Shown: positions 34,713 to 46,959, counted from the stretch's first letter. The stretch: DNA of 64,000 bases from Spinellus fusiger (GCA_025094145.1 JALLLS010000012.1:434001-498000); one strand, 5' to 3'. The notes: generated by a model from the sequence alone, not told the origin. Translations and numbers: made by a program.

Positions 34713-35236
34713 GATTTTTATTGTTTAATATTGATATATAAAAACTATCTGGAAAACACTGATCTTAATATTTATATACATTTTTATATTGAAAGAAATA
34801 GTAAGCTTTATTTTACAGATAGATTAGGACGCACATACATTACTAAGGTGTATGATGACGAAATTATACTAACTGTGCCACAAGATGTATGGTGTCATTC
34901 TTTCTCGTTGGTGTTCTCTAGCCTCTCCAGAAGTTCGAATTTTTTGTGTATAGTCTCTTGTTTCCAGACAACGATCTTGGAGTTTTGTTATTCACTGCTA
35001 CAGTGCAGAAGATTGAGTCTCTGTAGGTAATAGCGACTTTATATGTGTTTTGCTATTTTATTCTTTTCCTCTATTTCTTTTCCTCTTAAATGTATTATTC
35101 TAATTATCTTAGTTTTTTTCTTGATTTGTCTATGTGAATTCTCCACGTGCCAACTGTTATAAAGTGTCTGCCTATTCTTTATTGAATACAAAGAACTATC
35201 TGTGTCACAACATTGAGAGATCCAATTTTTCTATAA
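34713..35236. promoter_or_regulatory. Upstream region of aldo-keto reductase
   Basis: Contains the promoter of the AKR gene by position. A plus-strand 124-residue open frame (34,656-35,030) has no family features and overlaps the first exon antisense, so it is not called. No TATA box can be assigned with confidence. Confidence 0.35.
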
Positions 35237-35238
35237 TA

Positions 35239-35368
35239 CACCCAAAGATTTTCTGGCTTTAAATCAGTGACACAATTTTCTCTTTACATCGAAAAAAACG
35301 CACCTTATATGGAACAATGATTAAAATCAAAAGGCTCGTCTACACACCCAAAAATCTTTGGTTGTGTA
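35239..35368 (+). repeat. E-family fragment E6 followed by a 28-bp terminal-repeat palindrome
   Basis: 35,239-35,338 is the first 100 bp of the E element (TACACCCAAAGATTTTCTGG, later ATGATTAAAATCAAAAGG). It ends in a near-palindrome at 35,341-35,368 that reads TACACACCCAAAAATC then TTTGGTTGTGTA, two E termini fused head to head with TA at both outer ends. This looks like a minimal element or an excision/ligation scar. Confidence 0.5.
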
Positions 35369-35619
35369 TGTAAGGATTTATAAGCAAGTAGAAAAAAGAA
35401 CGAGAACCTTCCATAACAATAATCTATGAATAAGCTCCCAAAATTATGTAAGATCAGTAAATCAAAACAAATCAATCGATTAGACTAGTATATTCTTACA
35501 GATTAGAAAGATTAGATAGAGAAAAATATACTGCATTACATTGCAAAGGCTTCAGCTTCATGCTATTTTTGCAGTCTGAGTAATTTTGTCTATTTTGACA
35601 ATCAATGTGACCTTTTTTT

Positions 35620-36320
35620 TTTTTCGCCCACTTTTTGCATACTTTTTGTACTATATTTTACTTTTTGCACAATTCCATAAGTATTTTTTGCACAAAGTAT
35701 GCGAAATTTATTAATGAGGATTTTTACTTAAGCATGTTTCAAATATCAAAGAAGAGCCATAGCAAAATCCCTTCAGATCACTGATAAGAACATCGCTAGA
35801 TGCTTCAGTGATCCTCATGTATAGAGTCCTAATTTCTAGGAGCTTTTCTCTTTTAAGCTTAATCTTCACAACAGACCAAAATTGCTCAATGGGATTAAGC
35901 TCAAGAGAGTGTGTTGGAAGGTTACACATCCATAGCCATAACTTACAATAAGGCTACTAATTCTCTTAATGAAAGTGTGCATTATTAAATGATAAGACAC
36001 ACTTTTCTATCATAAAGTTGTATCCTTTTTGGTGGCCTTAAGATTTGACTGAGGCTTCTATGGTGATTTTAAGTCCAATTAGGTACCGTAGTCTACGATG
36101 TTTCGAAGAGGAAAACATTCTTTATCTACATCCATAAAGATGAGCTCATTGCCCAATTTTTCGATAACATTTCCATGTCCATCTTCATAGTAAAATTTTA
36201 AGCTCATTGTTGAAGAGATAATATTTCGAAAAGTGTGCAAAAAATATTTATGAAATTGTGCAAAAAGTAAAATATAAAGCGTGTAATTTCTTTCTGAGAC
36301 TGTGCAAATAATTTCCGAAA
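35620..36320 (-). mobile_element. Internally deleted DDE element with inverted repeats of about 80 bp
   Basis: The left end (35,620-35,705) and right end (36,225-36,315) are inverted copies built from repeated TTTTTGCACA/TGTGCAAAAA units. Between them, on the minus strand, 35,711-35,929 encodes the C-terminal catalytic block THSLELNPIEQFWSVVK of a Tc1-like transposase with the catalytic Glu, followed by FCYGSSLIFETCL. A diverged frame continues to about 36,180 (DMDMEMLSKNWAM-like). The N-terminal DNA-binding half and the first Asp region are missing, so it is non-autonomous. The repeats are long for Tc1 elements. Confidence 0.7.
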
Positions 36321-36361
36321 ATAGTGTATTTAAACCGACTAATTACACTGTTTGAGAATCT

Positions 36362-36594
36362 TGTCGTGATATTACTTTCTTTTATGGATAGCGGCATCTC
36401 TAGTGGAAAAGCCAGCTAAAAGAAGAAAGAAATGAAGGGACACATTCCATTACATTTCAATAATATCATAGTTGGAAGTATTAGCATATAAAATATAGTG
36501 TAAAAGAAGTATTGAATTGAATGAATAAAGACCAGAGTTCTACTACATGTTTAACTGTCCGGATTTCCTTTGATACCTAAGATCAAAGACGACA
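36362..36594 (-). mobile_element. TGTCGT-terminus miniature element, copy 1 (inverted)
   Basis: 233 bp, starting TGTCGTGATATTAC and ending AAAGACGACA, flanked by the direct repeat ATCT (36,358-36,361 and 36,595-36,598). It is an inverted, moderately diverged copy of 36,852-37,103. No coding potential. Perfect 6-bp inverted termini plus a 4-bp target duplication define the ends. Confidence 0.75.
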
Positions 36595-36795
36595 ATCTTC
36601 TTAGCTTTTAACATATATATATTTTGCTTTGAGGAGCCAATAGTTGTAATCTTGTTATTATTTGTATATGCTTTTATTATTTTCTCTAGATAAAAGATTT
36701 AAACAGGGTATCTGTCACACTATCTTCAAATTTGAAAAATAAAATAATAAGACAATCTCTTTTATTATCATCATGACACTTTTTTATATGTTTTA

Positions 36796-38340
36796 AGGTG
36801 AACCAAAGAAAAAAGTCATTTTCAAATGCAGATCTTCGATTCATACTTTATTGTCGTCTTTGATCTTAGTATCAAAGGAATTCGGTCAGTTAAACGTGTA
36901 GTAGAACTCTGATGTTTATTCATTCAATTGTGTACTTCTTTTGTACTGTTTCTACGCACTACTTCTGCTAACTTATGATATAATAATTACATCTTCAGAG
37001 CGAGCTATCTTTTAGTCTAATTTCAACTGTTCACCTTTCTTTTTCCAGTTGGCTTCTTCACTAAAGATGTCATTATCCATAAAAGGAAAGTGACATTACG
37101 ACATTATCTTAAGTGTTATAATTTCATGAATTCACAAGATTAAGACGTAAAACTTTCAATAAATAAAGATAATAGTGTTGATAATCCAAGAAAAAGAAGC
37201 TTCATTTATAGGCCACTTAGTAACTACTGTGGCTATCCTTGACATCAATAACAGTCTGGTATCTCCGTCCCATACTGGCAATGAGGGTGTCTGTCACTTT
37301 TATTGACATTTTACTCTATTTCAGTCTACAATAACCTCCAACTATTGTTTGTTAGAATAGACTCTCCTATTCTTCTTAATGATACACTTTAGGTGTTTCC
37401 ACAAATGTTCAATTGAATCGAGACTGGAACTTTCTGAGGGTCAATAAAGAGTCATTATTATACTGTTTGATATCTTCCAACTGATTTGCTTTACTCTTGT
37501 GAGGTTTATCATTGTTATTTTGTAAGTATTAGCTGACTCAAAGGGTCAGGATAGATCGAGATGTTTGAGTTCACGGCAGTATAATTCTTTAAAGATATTG
37601 ATGTACTTGTCGGAGTTTATCCTTTACTACAATTCATCTCTCAACACCCTCCCCACTGAAACAGCCTCATACCATCACTCCTTCACCACCAAACTTCTTC
37701 TCTAAGACATTCTAGGGCTGGAAGGCCATTAAATACTGTCTGATTACTTTGATGATCTGTCATGGCTATCAGCACCACCCTGGACTCATCGAACAAGACG
37801 ATCTCACACCACTGCCCATGGGTCCAACCAACGTGCTCACGGGCCCACTGCACTAAAAGAGTGGAGACCCATTTCATCAAGGCACTTCAAGGCTGGTCTC
37901 AAAACCTTGATGGCTATGCTTACTTTAATGACTTTCTTATTCTGATGAGAATCGCTAACTACTGTTCTTCTTAACTATCTGAGGGCTCTGCCGTCCAACT
38001 TTCTCTTAAGGCCACTCTTGGGAGAAGGCACTACTAAGCCTGTTTTCTTGAAGTTCTTCAGGATATTCCATACAATAGCAGTAGGCACGTTAAACATTTG
38101 AGATGCATCGAACTGAGTAGATCTCAGGTTCAGCACCTGGTGGATGATGTCTGAGCGAGTCTCCAGTCTCGTATATTTTTCATACATCTCGGGGGTCTTG
38201 AAGATCTTTTCAGTGTTGGATGAGTGAGACATTATATGAAAAGAAATTTTATGAAAAAAAGAAAAATAGTGTAATTGTCTTTAGTATAATAATATCCCAA
38301 AATTTGAAGAAGAAAAAAATATTACTTTGTCGGGTCACTT
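36796..38340 (-). mobile_element. Tc1/mariner copy with miniature element inserted
   Basis: Left end AGGTGAACC after TA (36,794-36,795), right end CGGGTCACTT before TA (38,341-38,342). It belongs to the same family as 2602-3959. The 256 bp at 36,852-37,107 are the miniature element plus its target duplication, interrupting TTTAT/CTTA of the Tc1 end. The minus strand keeps N-terminal blocks (MSHSSNTEKIFKTPEMYEKY; SQMFNVPTAIVWNILKNFKK; VVPSPKS) in an 85-residue open frame at 37,975-38,232 and a WAREHVGWTHGQWCEIVLFDES block at 37,770-37,860. Frames are otherwise broken. Confidence 0.85.
36852..37103 (+). mobile_element. TGTCGT-terminus miniature element, copy 2, inside a Tc1 copy
   Basis: 252 bp, starting TGTCGTCTTTGATC and ending GACATTACGACA, with target duplication TTAT (36,848-36,851 and 37,104-37,107). 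Removing the element and one TTAT restores the Tc1 end sequence seen in the other copies (TTCATACTTTATCTTAATAG type). That confirms the boundaries independently. Confidence 0.8.
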
Positions 38341-38342
38341 TA

Positions 38343-38835
38343 AGAAGAGATTTTACCACTGAACTGAACGAATGAAAACTCATTCCATAGAGGTAATTCT
38401 TTAGAGTTGGTCTTGATACCTTGATTACCATGTTTGTCCTGGTGGCCTTTCTGGTCTGATGGTAATTGCTTATAACAGTTATATGTAACCATCAGAGAGC
38501 TCTATCTTCAAGATTTCTCTTTCCACCACTCTTGGATGAAGGTACCACCAATTTTTTCCTTCTTGCATTACTTTACAATGTTTCTTACAGTTGAGGAAGA
38601 CATGTTGGATAGGCGAGATGCCTCGGTCATGGTGATGCTTTTGTTCAACACTTTGTGTAGGGTTGCCAAACATACCTTGATATTAGTGTACTTTTCATGC
38701 ATCTTAAGGGCTCTATAGAATAGTTTCATGGTGTTGAATGGTACCGACATGATAAAAAAATGTATTTTTTTATGAAGAAATCAATAGTGTTTTTTGGTAT
38801 ATAAATAGCCTAGGAATCTTGAAATGACCCAAAAA
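38343..38835 (-). mobile_element. Truncated Tc1 copy (N-terminal half of transposase)
   Basis: It begins directly after the TA that follows the previous Tc1 copy. Minus-strand reading gives MSVPFNTMKLFYRALKMHEK, ASRLSNMSSSTVRNIVK and further HTH-region blocks up to about 38,345, where the SLSLVVKSLL-equivalent block ends. The catalytic half is absent. The neighbouring Tc1 probably inserted into this one and the far side was lost. Confidence 0.7.
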
Positions 38836-38950
38836 ATTAATGGGTAATTTTACGTGATATTCTCTTTGTGGCTTTTTGTGAAAACAATGTATTCTATCTT
38901 AAGAAAAAAAAAGGGTATTTATGTAATAAAAATTGTAAATATTATCGTAC

Positions 38951-39439
38951 TGTAATGTTGGGCATGAGGGAACTTAATGGGGACACGTAGGGCCTTGGGG
39001 GGCTGGCTACTGACACGGCAAAATAAAGGTAAAGAAAAGGATGTGGGGATGTTCTTGACGGTGCGAGGGTACAGATGTGCGGGGGTATAAAGATAAATAG
39101 AAATAAGTTGTAAAACAGAAGACGAACTGGTTTGTAGTAAGACTCAGGAACGTTGTGCTATTTCAGTAAAGGGCTAACGAAAAGGAAAGAGATACAAAGG
39201 GAACAGGTTTGGAACCAGAAACAGCCAACTATCTAAGTCCTTAAAGCCTATTGTGCTTGTTTATACTCCAGATATCGCTTGAATCGAAAGGTCTCTTTTA
39301 TTAAAAATCCTTCCAATTACACTTTTATATGATCTGCTAATTATCTCCTGTGACGTGGGACTTTATCTTCTTATCATTGCAAGTGTACTATTCACCAAAC
39401 TTCCAAGAAGATTGAGCGGTCACTCCGCACTATCTCACA
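38951..39439 (+). mobile_element. Solo LTR with GTAC target duplication
   Basis: 489 bp beginning TGTAATGTTGGGCATGAGGG and ending TATCTCACA, flanked by GTAC on both sides (38,947-38,950 and 39,440-39,443). TG...CA termini, no coding capacity and a GC-richer start fit a solo LTR of an unknown retrotransposon. A diverged relative lies at 16,900-17,265. Strand is arbitrary. Confidence 0.65.
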
Positions 39440-39689
39440 GTACGTAAATCCCAGCAGTTTTTATCTTCCGAATAAAATTTATCCAAACTATTGTGATTTT
39501 TATTGCTTAATCTTTTACTGTTACTTTTACTTTTATTGTCTCATGTCTACTTGAATCAATTAGAGAAAAATAAAACCAGTAACAATAAATCAGTCGTTTT
39601 ATATATAAAAAGGCACTAATTAAAACACCTGTATAGTGAGTGAAAGTAAAAGGTTCAGGTTTTATATTTATATTTATTCTTATTCTATC

Positions 39690-40388
39690 TCTCTTTCCAG
39701 AATATATCTACCTCATCTAACACCATTGCATACACACAAAAATACTCTCTATTAGATAGAAATTATTGATGACTTTACTTGTTGTTTCATTGTACATGAA
39801 ACTACTTTAAATCGTACCAGTCAAATAGCGATTGCCAGTTGTTTTAGCATAAACATTGCTACTGTTTTTCTCATCCTGATGAGATACAGAAAACAAGTAA
39901 TTTATAGGCTTGAATAACTATTGGTAAAAAAAAATTCTCTTTAATTTGAGAGATTAGAGAGAGGTATCTCAAGAGATAGGCCAATAATTTTTTCAAACAG
40001 TAAAAGAACCTCGCCAGAGCATGATCACCAAGGTGTCTATGGTCACATTTTGAGAAATGATGAAAAAGCTTTGTCTTTTTTTTATTACAAGGTGATAAAG
40101 AAAACTGTTCTTTCTATTAAAAGAAAAGAAAATTTAATTGAGCCAAATACCATGCCCACTGGACCAATGAGCAGTGGTGTACCATCATTTAGTTAAATAA
40201 ATCAAAGTACCAGCTTATCTCCAACAACAATCACAGCAGGGTCATCCAGAAAAAAGAAAGGGCTGCTCCAAAAAATATGAAGCCAACTATGATGTTTGAT
40301 AGTGGTGATATGATGGTGTTGAAATCCATATTTGGGAAAGTTATAGGATGATTATGCCCAGTAGATGACAGTATTGGTGGCTCAAGAT
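39690..40388 (+). mobile_element. Truncated Tc1 relic of the 30.6-kb family
   Basis: Plus-strand fragments IIDDFTCCFIVHETTL, then QIAIASCFSINIATVFLIL (HTH region) and later SKYQLISNNNHSRVIQKKE match the transposase at 30,632-32,003. The catalytic C-terminal half is missing: the copy stops where the Tc1 at 40,390 begins. Stops are frequent. Confidence 0.65.
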
Positions 40389-40389
40389 A

Positions 40390-41726
40390 AATTGACCAGA
40401 AAGATGTAATAGGATTTTTCAAATGTAGATTTATTTCTATTTTTAGATTTATACTTTTTTTAATAGTGTTATAGCTTCATAAATTCATTAAATAGAAATT
40501 TAAAAAACTACAATAGATAAATATGATAGTGTTTATAATATAAATAAATAAAAAAGGTTTTATTACAAGGCCACTTTGTAACTACCATCATTCTTTGGCA
40601 TCAACAACAGTCTGGCATCTTCACCCCATGCTGACAATGAGAATATCTATCACTTCTTTTAATATTTTAACATATTCCAGAATCAAGGCAGTCTCCAACT
40701 TCTGTTTGATGGAAGATGCCATCCAATCCTTCCTAATGATCTTCTTCAATTAAGTTCACAGATGCTCAATTGGATCGAGATCAGAGCTTTGTGAAGGCCA
40801 TTAAAGAGTCATTACTATACAATTAACTACTCTCTAATTGAGTTGAGTTACTCTTATGGGGTTTAGTATTGTATTCTATAATTGACTCAAGGGGTTTAGG
40901 AGAAAGAGACATTCGAGTTCATGGCAGTAGACTTCTACCAAGACATTGATGAGCTTGTCGGAGTTTATCCTACCCTCCACCAAGATCTATCTTCCAACAC
41001 CCTCTACACTGAGGCAGCCTATACTATCACTCCACCACCTCCAAACTTCTTTGTCTTTAAGACAATGTTAGGCTCAAAGACATTACCAGGCTGCCTGATG
41101 ACCTTTACCCCTCTGTCATAGCTGATAAGCACGATTTTGGACTCATCAGACCAGACTATATTCTGCCATTACTCATGGGTCCAACCAATGTGCTCATGGG
41201 CCCACTGGAGTCTTACCTTTATGCTATTCTTTGTCAAAAGAGACTTGACTACCAGACTGAGCGAATGAAAGCTCATCTCGTCAAGGTACCTCTTCAAAGC
41301 TGGGATTGAAATCTTGATGGACATATCTATCATGATGGCCTCCTTGGTCTGATGGGAATCATTGACCACTGTTCTTCTGAACCATTGGAGGGCCCGGTCA
41401 TCCAAAATTTCTTCGTCGGCCACTCTTGGGAGAAGGCACTACTGAGCCTGTTCTCTTGTAGTGCTATATTGTATCTCTCACAGTGGAATCAGGTACGTTA
41501 AACATACAGGATACCTCGGCCATGATAGTGTTCATATTCAGCACCTCATGCAAGATAGCTGAACAAGTCTTGAGGCTGGTCTATTTCTCATACATCTCGG
41601 AGGTTCTGATGAAGATGTTCATGGTGTTGGATGAGTCAGATATTATAAGAAAAAGTAGTGCTATAAGAAAAGAAAAAGAAATAGCCCTGAATTTGAAGAA
41701 AACCTATTACTTTTATCGGGTCACTT
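40390..41726 (-). mobile_element. Tc1/mariner copy, near-identical over 1.22 kb to 62,570-63,790
   Basis: Left end AATTGACCAGA (decayed), right end TCGGGTCACTT then TA. The minus-strand transposase is fragmentary: MADEEILDDRALQWFRRTVV through WAHEHIGWTHE (41,423-41,169) ends at a stop, and the DPIEHLW equivalent near 40,755-40,790 is in another frame. From 40,506 to the right end, the copy at 62,570-63,790 is collinear with about three differences and no indels. The 110 bp at the left ends are far less alike (about 75 percent). Both copies share the same disabling stops. Confidence 0.9.
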
Positions 41727-42033
41727 TATTTACCATTCATTTTTGAATCAGTACTCCTATCAAAATATTTTAATAAACTAAAGCCAAGTTGCAGAAATCA
41801 ATGCAATCATTAGAAAATTGACAGTATAAATGATTAAAGGCGTTGTGGTTCATAATTTAAGCATAGAAATAACTTATAATAACATTGATGGTATGATTTA
41901 TATAGGCACTAAATACGTTTTAGCAATATGAAAATTAAGCAAAAAATAAACAAGCAGAACAATATTTCAGTGAGTATATGGTAAAGGAATGAAAAAAGGC
42001 ATGCATAAACTCCTATTTGAAAATATCTCCCGA

Positions 42034-45000
42034 CTAAATACTGCCCAACGCATTACCACCGTGCATCAGTAACTTTTGTACACTTGCTTCGACTGATAAC
42101 CTTTCTTCAGCAGTAAGGTCTCTTCCCCAACCAGTAGTAGGTGACTGAAGCCATTCCTGCCACCTTGAGATTGTTTTTTCATCGGATACTGAGTCTTTTA
42201 CATCTTTAGTAGTGTCTGATGGCTCAATAGTCTTCACTGAATTATTCACTGAGTTGTTCGATAGTGGACGAATAAAAAGATCCTCTGACCCAATAATATA
42301 GAACATATGGTATGATTGTTGTGATATCTTGTACTGTAACCTAGAACGCACATGGATTTTCTCCATATTTAAGTCACGTAACTTTATATTACTAAATAAT
42401 AATGTGGTTAGTGCTCGTGTATGATTTAAAAAATTAGTCACTTACCGGTACAAGAAGGATGACTTTAATAGTTTTGTATCAATGCCTTCTGTAGTACAGG
42501 CCCAGTCCATATAACTTGCAACATAGTCTTCATACTGATCCTGTGCTGTAGGCTCCAGCATGTATTCATCCTTTCCAAGTAACTGGGTTGTCATTGTATG
42601 TGCAAGAGTATTCTTTCAAAATAAAAAGTTAATATGTATAATAGGCTATGTTTATTTCTATATAACTTACGAGGTTAATCCTGTAAAGGTTCTCATCGGA
42701 ACCAATGACATCCTCTGCTCTCAGGCGATATACAGACAGTGTCCGTGGGGATACTGTATCTAGAGATTGATCACCGCGGAAAAGTTTAATAAGTTCAACT
42801 GATTTAGTATCTATAGTCACGGTTTGAATCTAAAATGAAGAGATTATATCAATATATTTATATATTACTAGTATTAGCTTACTTGTTTAATAATGGCAAG
42901 AACGAGTTTGTCAATGGTAAACATCGTGTATGCCTCTGTAACAAAGATATAACGCACACTCTCTTCAAATACAATCTGATCCAACTCTCCCTCAAAAAAC
43001 CGATCTATCACTGTCAAGAGAGCTGTATAGTAGCTTGTTGATAAATCGATGTCTAATAGCAGTATGAGTACAATCCACAACTTGCTTGGTTTCTATCTTT
43101 CTTTTGTGTAAGTATACCTTCAAAGCTATGACTGTAAAAGCCAAGATCAAGTGCTATTCTGTTGAATGTCTTTCCTTTTCTAGGATCAGACTTTATCTCC
43201 TCACTTCGCTTCTTCATCTTCATCAATCTTTCATAAAGCATCTAAGCAACAATTAAAGTAAGCAAAATAAATAATCACAAAAATACAATAGGATTCATGC
43301 ACATGAATTGTCTATTTCTTTTACCTCATATAACCTGAACAAACAGTAAAAGTTTGAATTACAAAAAAAATTGTAGGTGGTTCTCTTTCGTATTCCAACT
43401 GTGTTGGAGACTGCTGCAGCTGCAAATAAAGTACGACTCTGGTAGTTGATAGTTTGCTCAGTCAGTGGTGAACTAGATCTGTCTGAGGCCTCTTCTGCAT
43501 CAGCAGACATGGAAGGATCTTCTTTTGGGAATGTACTTATAGTGATGTCTTCTGTTGTGTCTTTTTCGGCCTTTACTATACGATCCTCTAAATTTGCACT
43601 AGATTCTGGTGATGAAGGTGATTTGGTGGGTGTCTCGGTACTTTCGCCTTCGTTGATTAGAACACTTGTGTTTTTGGTCAAAACATCACGCAAAAGACCC
43701 ATTGTGGTTTCATCTTCCTGATTATTGCGACTGTTTCTTCCATAGCGCCGTTTGCCAGATGAATGGTTTACATATACTGGAGAGTTACCTCTTTCTCTTT
43801 GTGTTTCTGTCTCCGTTTCTGATTCTTCGGAGCCAGATGTGTTAACATCCTCTTCATCTTCATCCTCCTCATATGCAGGTTCTTCCTCCACTTCATTTGT
43901 GTAATCACTTTGCTTCTCAGGCATCACATCTTCCACGTGAAAGAACATTGGAATAAAAGTTTGAATAAACGTTCTGATTTTTTCTCTGTCATTGTTGGTG
44001 AATCCACTCTGGTTATCAATAAAGGAGAACACGAGACGAGTAATATCTTTGAAGATAGTTTGATCTTGGAAAGTAGACAAGAATTGGTGGTTTTGTTTTA
44101 GGTGGTTGGCAGTTTTATCTGTTATATGCTGCTTATGGTGTAAAGTCTCGATTTCTGTCACAAGAGATTTGACTACAATAGCCTTACGATCATTGCCTTT
44201 AAATGCTGCTCCTTGATAATCAAGAGCTCTGTAGAAGTTCTTGGAATCCAACTCACGCCAAATACCATTCCATTCATACTAACAAAACATAAGTATACAA
44301 TCCACATGAAATTAATATACCTGTGCCTTGATCCACTCTTCGTTTTTTTTCTTAAGACGCTTAAGAAGAATAGGAGCGACTTGAACAGGATTATTATATA
44401 ACATCTCTATAATCTCGTCTGCTCTTTCCTTCTCGTATACTTTTTTAATAACACGTGTATAGATGGATACAGATTGGCCACCTAAACCTGGTTCAAGACG
44501 GAAATTTGCTCTTTCATCTACACTCATTGCCTCTAGTTGAATGACAATTGGTTCCAAGAGAGCAATGACATTATGATTGGCTTCAATATTAAGATCATAG
44601 TCATATCTATCATGGTATTAGTACATATCTATATCAGTACAGTGTTTACCTTTCTTCTTCTACTCTATGAAGAGCTTCTTCATACTGATTTTTCTTGGAT
44701 GTAACAAATCCACTGTCTTCACTTGCCCAAATAGGGTGTGATATGTATGCATCATTGAGTACTTCCCAACAGAGCTGATCTCTACCCGAACAAGGCTGAT
44801 TTTGCCACTAGAAAGAACACTAAGCCCTCTTGTTTTAAAATAAATTCGTTTGCTTACACTTTTTGGCACTGCTCGATAACTTGGACTAATATCTACATTC
44901 TTACAGTGCATAATATCAGGCTTGGGTATAGCTGATAAAACATTATCAAGAATTTTTCCTGTGGGCTCGTAACCAACCATCGTCTTGAACCAGTCAAATA

Positions 45001-46959
45001 GCCGTTTGTTGTTCCCCAAGAAGACCTCTACTTGGTCAATCAATGTATTCATATCTACAATCTGTTGGCTGTACAGATTAAGGGTTTTTAAGAATTCCTC
45101 ATAAGATGGTTTGTTGCCTATATGCTTTCGAATTCTATCAAAGAGCATCTCTTCTTCTACTGATACTGAAGGACGGCTAGAGTTGGTAGATTCATACTCG
45201 AAACTGTCCATTTCCAATCCTTGTGATGTTTGACTTGGCATCTCTGTATCACTATCCTTCGTAGAAAAGAGTCTTGATCGCTTTGTCTACATAAATGAGC
45301 TCTCTATTAACAACCAAATGTCTGTTAAACTATAAACTAGTTTACTTGCCATTTTCTTCTTTCTACCAGACTGAGCTAACTGTTCATTCTGGGATGAAGT
45401 GCCTGTTTTATTTCTCTTGATTCCTATTATTCAAGCAAGACTCAATATATATTGTGTTGTTTCATAGCCTACCAAAGTCATAGATTTGATTATCAGATTG
45501 TCCTGAAGTATCAGGCAAAAAGAGCTTAAACTCCTGCAACAAGTCTGGCGAATCACTGAACAGGTATTGCACTTGTGAATATACCTTTTTATTTTATTTT
45601 CCCAAAGTGTTAGATATAGTTTAGATTTTACTTGGTGTATCTTACATCATGTATAGCTTTTTCATCTTTCTGGTACATTTGGAGAATTTCCAAGAATTGT
45701 TTGTAGGTATCAGGATCCCCTGCAAATCGGTTCTGTACAAGAAGTAAATATACAAATATCCAGACATTGGATACAGAACATGCGTTCCCTTTTTCTCTTT
45801 TAAAACACTTGCCTTAATTTTATTCACATAGTTGATGGCATGGTTAAATTCAATAGGAGGTTTCTTCACTCCGTGTGATAGATTGATCTGTTCAGATGAA
45901 TTTGTGTTCACGGATAAAACAGGTCGGGAGGATATTTCAGTATATGTGAGTTCATGTCGGGGGACAGGTGGTTTCGAGTGTTGTAGTGGTGCTTCAACAG
46001 AAAACAGAGTGTTAGGTAGGGGATTATGTCCATAGCCCATCTGGTAATACGATTGATTTGTACTTCGACCATTGATCATAGGAGGAGCCTGTGCAGAATC
46101 CACTTCTACTTGTGTGCGTATTATACTACCTCCAGCCGTTGTAGTAACACCGCTCGGGGTGGTTACTCTTATCATATCTGGCTCACATGGATCTGTAGAG
46201 CATTCAATACGATATCCTGGTGGCAGAAATGTATTGAAGCCAGAAACAAGTGTAGGGTGACCCTTAAATAGAGTGGAGACTCGCTCAATTACACCAGGTG
46301 TGTCGATTCTACAAGAACGTTAGACTTTTTCTTAATGATAGTACCTACGATTGACTCTTAAAGTCCTTCATAATATCAAGAAAACGATTATAAACGTCTG
46401 GTTGATCAGAGAATCGCACTTTCACCAGGTCAAGATAGGTGAGAGCATCTCGCACATTCAAGGGCCGATAGTTTGCATGTGTACCAGAATCCTGAGACGG
46501 AGGAGAGGTGTTGGTCGTGGGACTGCTCGCACGGGCCACATTATTATGCCCTACTTCATAGGGTGCTAATGGATGAGGAAGTAGGGACGGTGGTGTAGGC
46601 ATGCTGTGTATATCCATAGGTAGACTTGAAGAGTGTCCAACCATACTACCAAAAGGATGACTTGGTGACGCGTTGGTATAGGCTAGGGCTGAGGCTGGTA
46701 CAGGCACAGATACATGATACTGATTACTTCCTCTGGGTGGCGGAAGAGAGAATGAAGAGGTAGAAGGCTTTTTAGGAGGTATAGACGGAAGATGGTGCGA
46801 GTAGGCAGGCGATTGAGTGCGTGGTAAACTGGAAGAGACTGATGGTCTTCTATGAGAAATAACAAAACCATCAAATCTATGCTAATGTCTGCATTTATTC
46901 TCTATTGAATAGGAAGCTTACTGATTGTTTGGTAGTGGTAATTGACCAGAGTTCGTCAT
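42034..46959 (-). CDS. SIN3: SIN3-type transcriptional corepressor (histone deacetylase scaffold), multi-exon
   Basis: The gene begins at ATG 46,959 ([13 protein letters not shown]) and ends at 42,034 ([10 protein letters not shown]) with more than ten short introns. A Pro/Ser-rich leader is followed by PAH1 ([20 protein letters not shown], ending [12 protein letters not shown]), PAH2 ([12 protein letters not shown] with [17 protein letters not shown], ending FKLFLPD) and PAH3 ([19 protein letters not shown]). The HDAC-interacting domain follows: SYRAVPKS joined to [30 protein letters not shown] and a block ending [14 protein letters not shown]. An acidic region ([14 protein letters not shown]) and the conserved C-terminal SIN3 region ([34 protein letters not shown]) complete it. 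It acts in the nucleus with an RPD3-type deacetylase. Major exons: 46,707-46,345, 46,175-45,642, 45,241-44,660, 44,557-44,312, 44,251-43,295. Confidence 0.92.

Noticed and set aside
34656..35030. 124-residue plus-strand frame upstream of the aldo-keto reductase
   Set aside because: Phe/Tyr/Ser-rich, overlaps exon 1 and its intron antisense, no domain resemblance.
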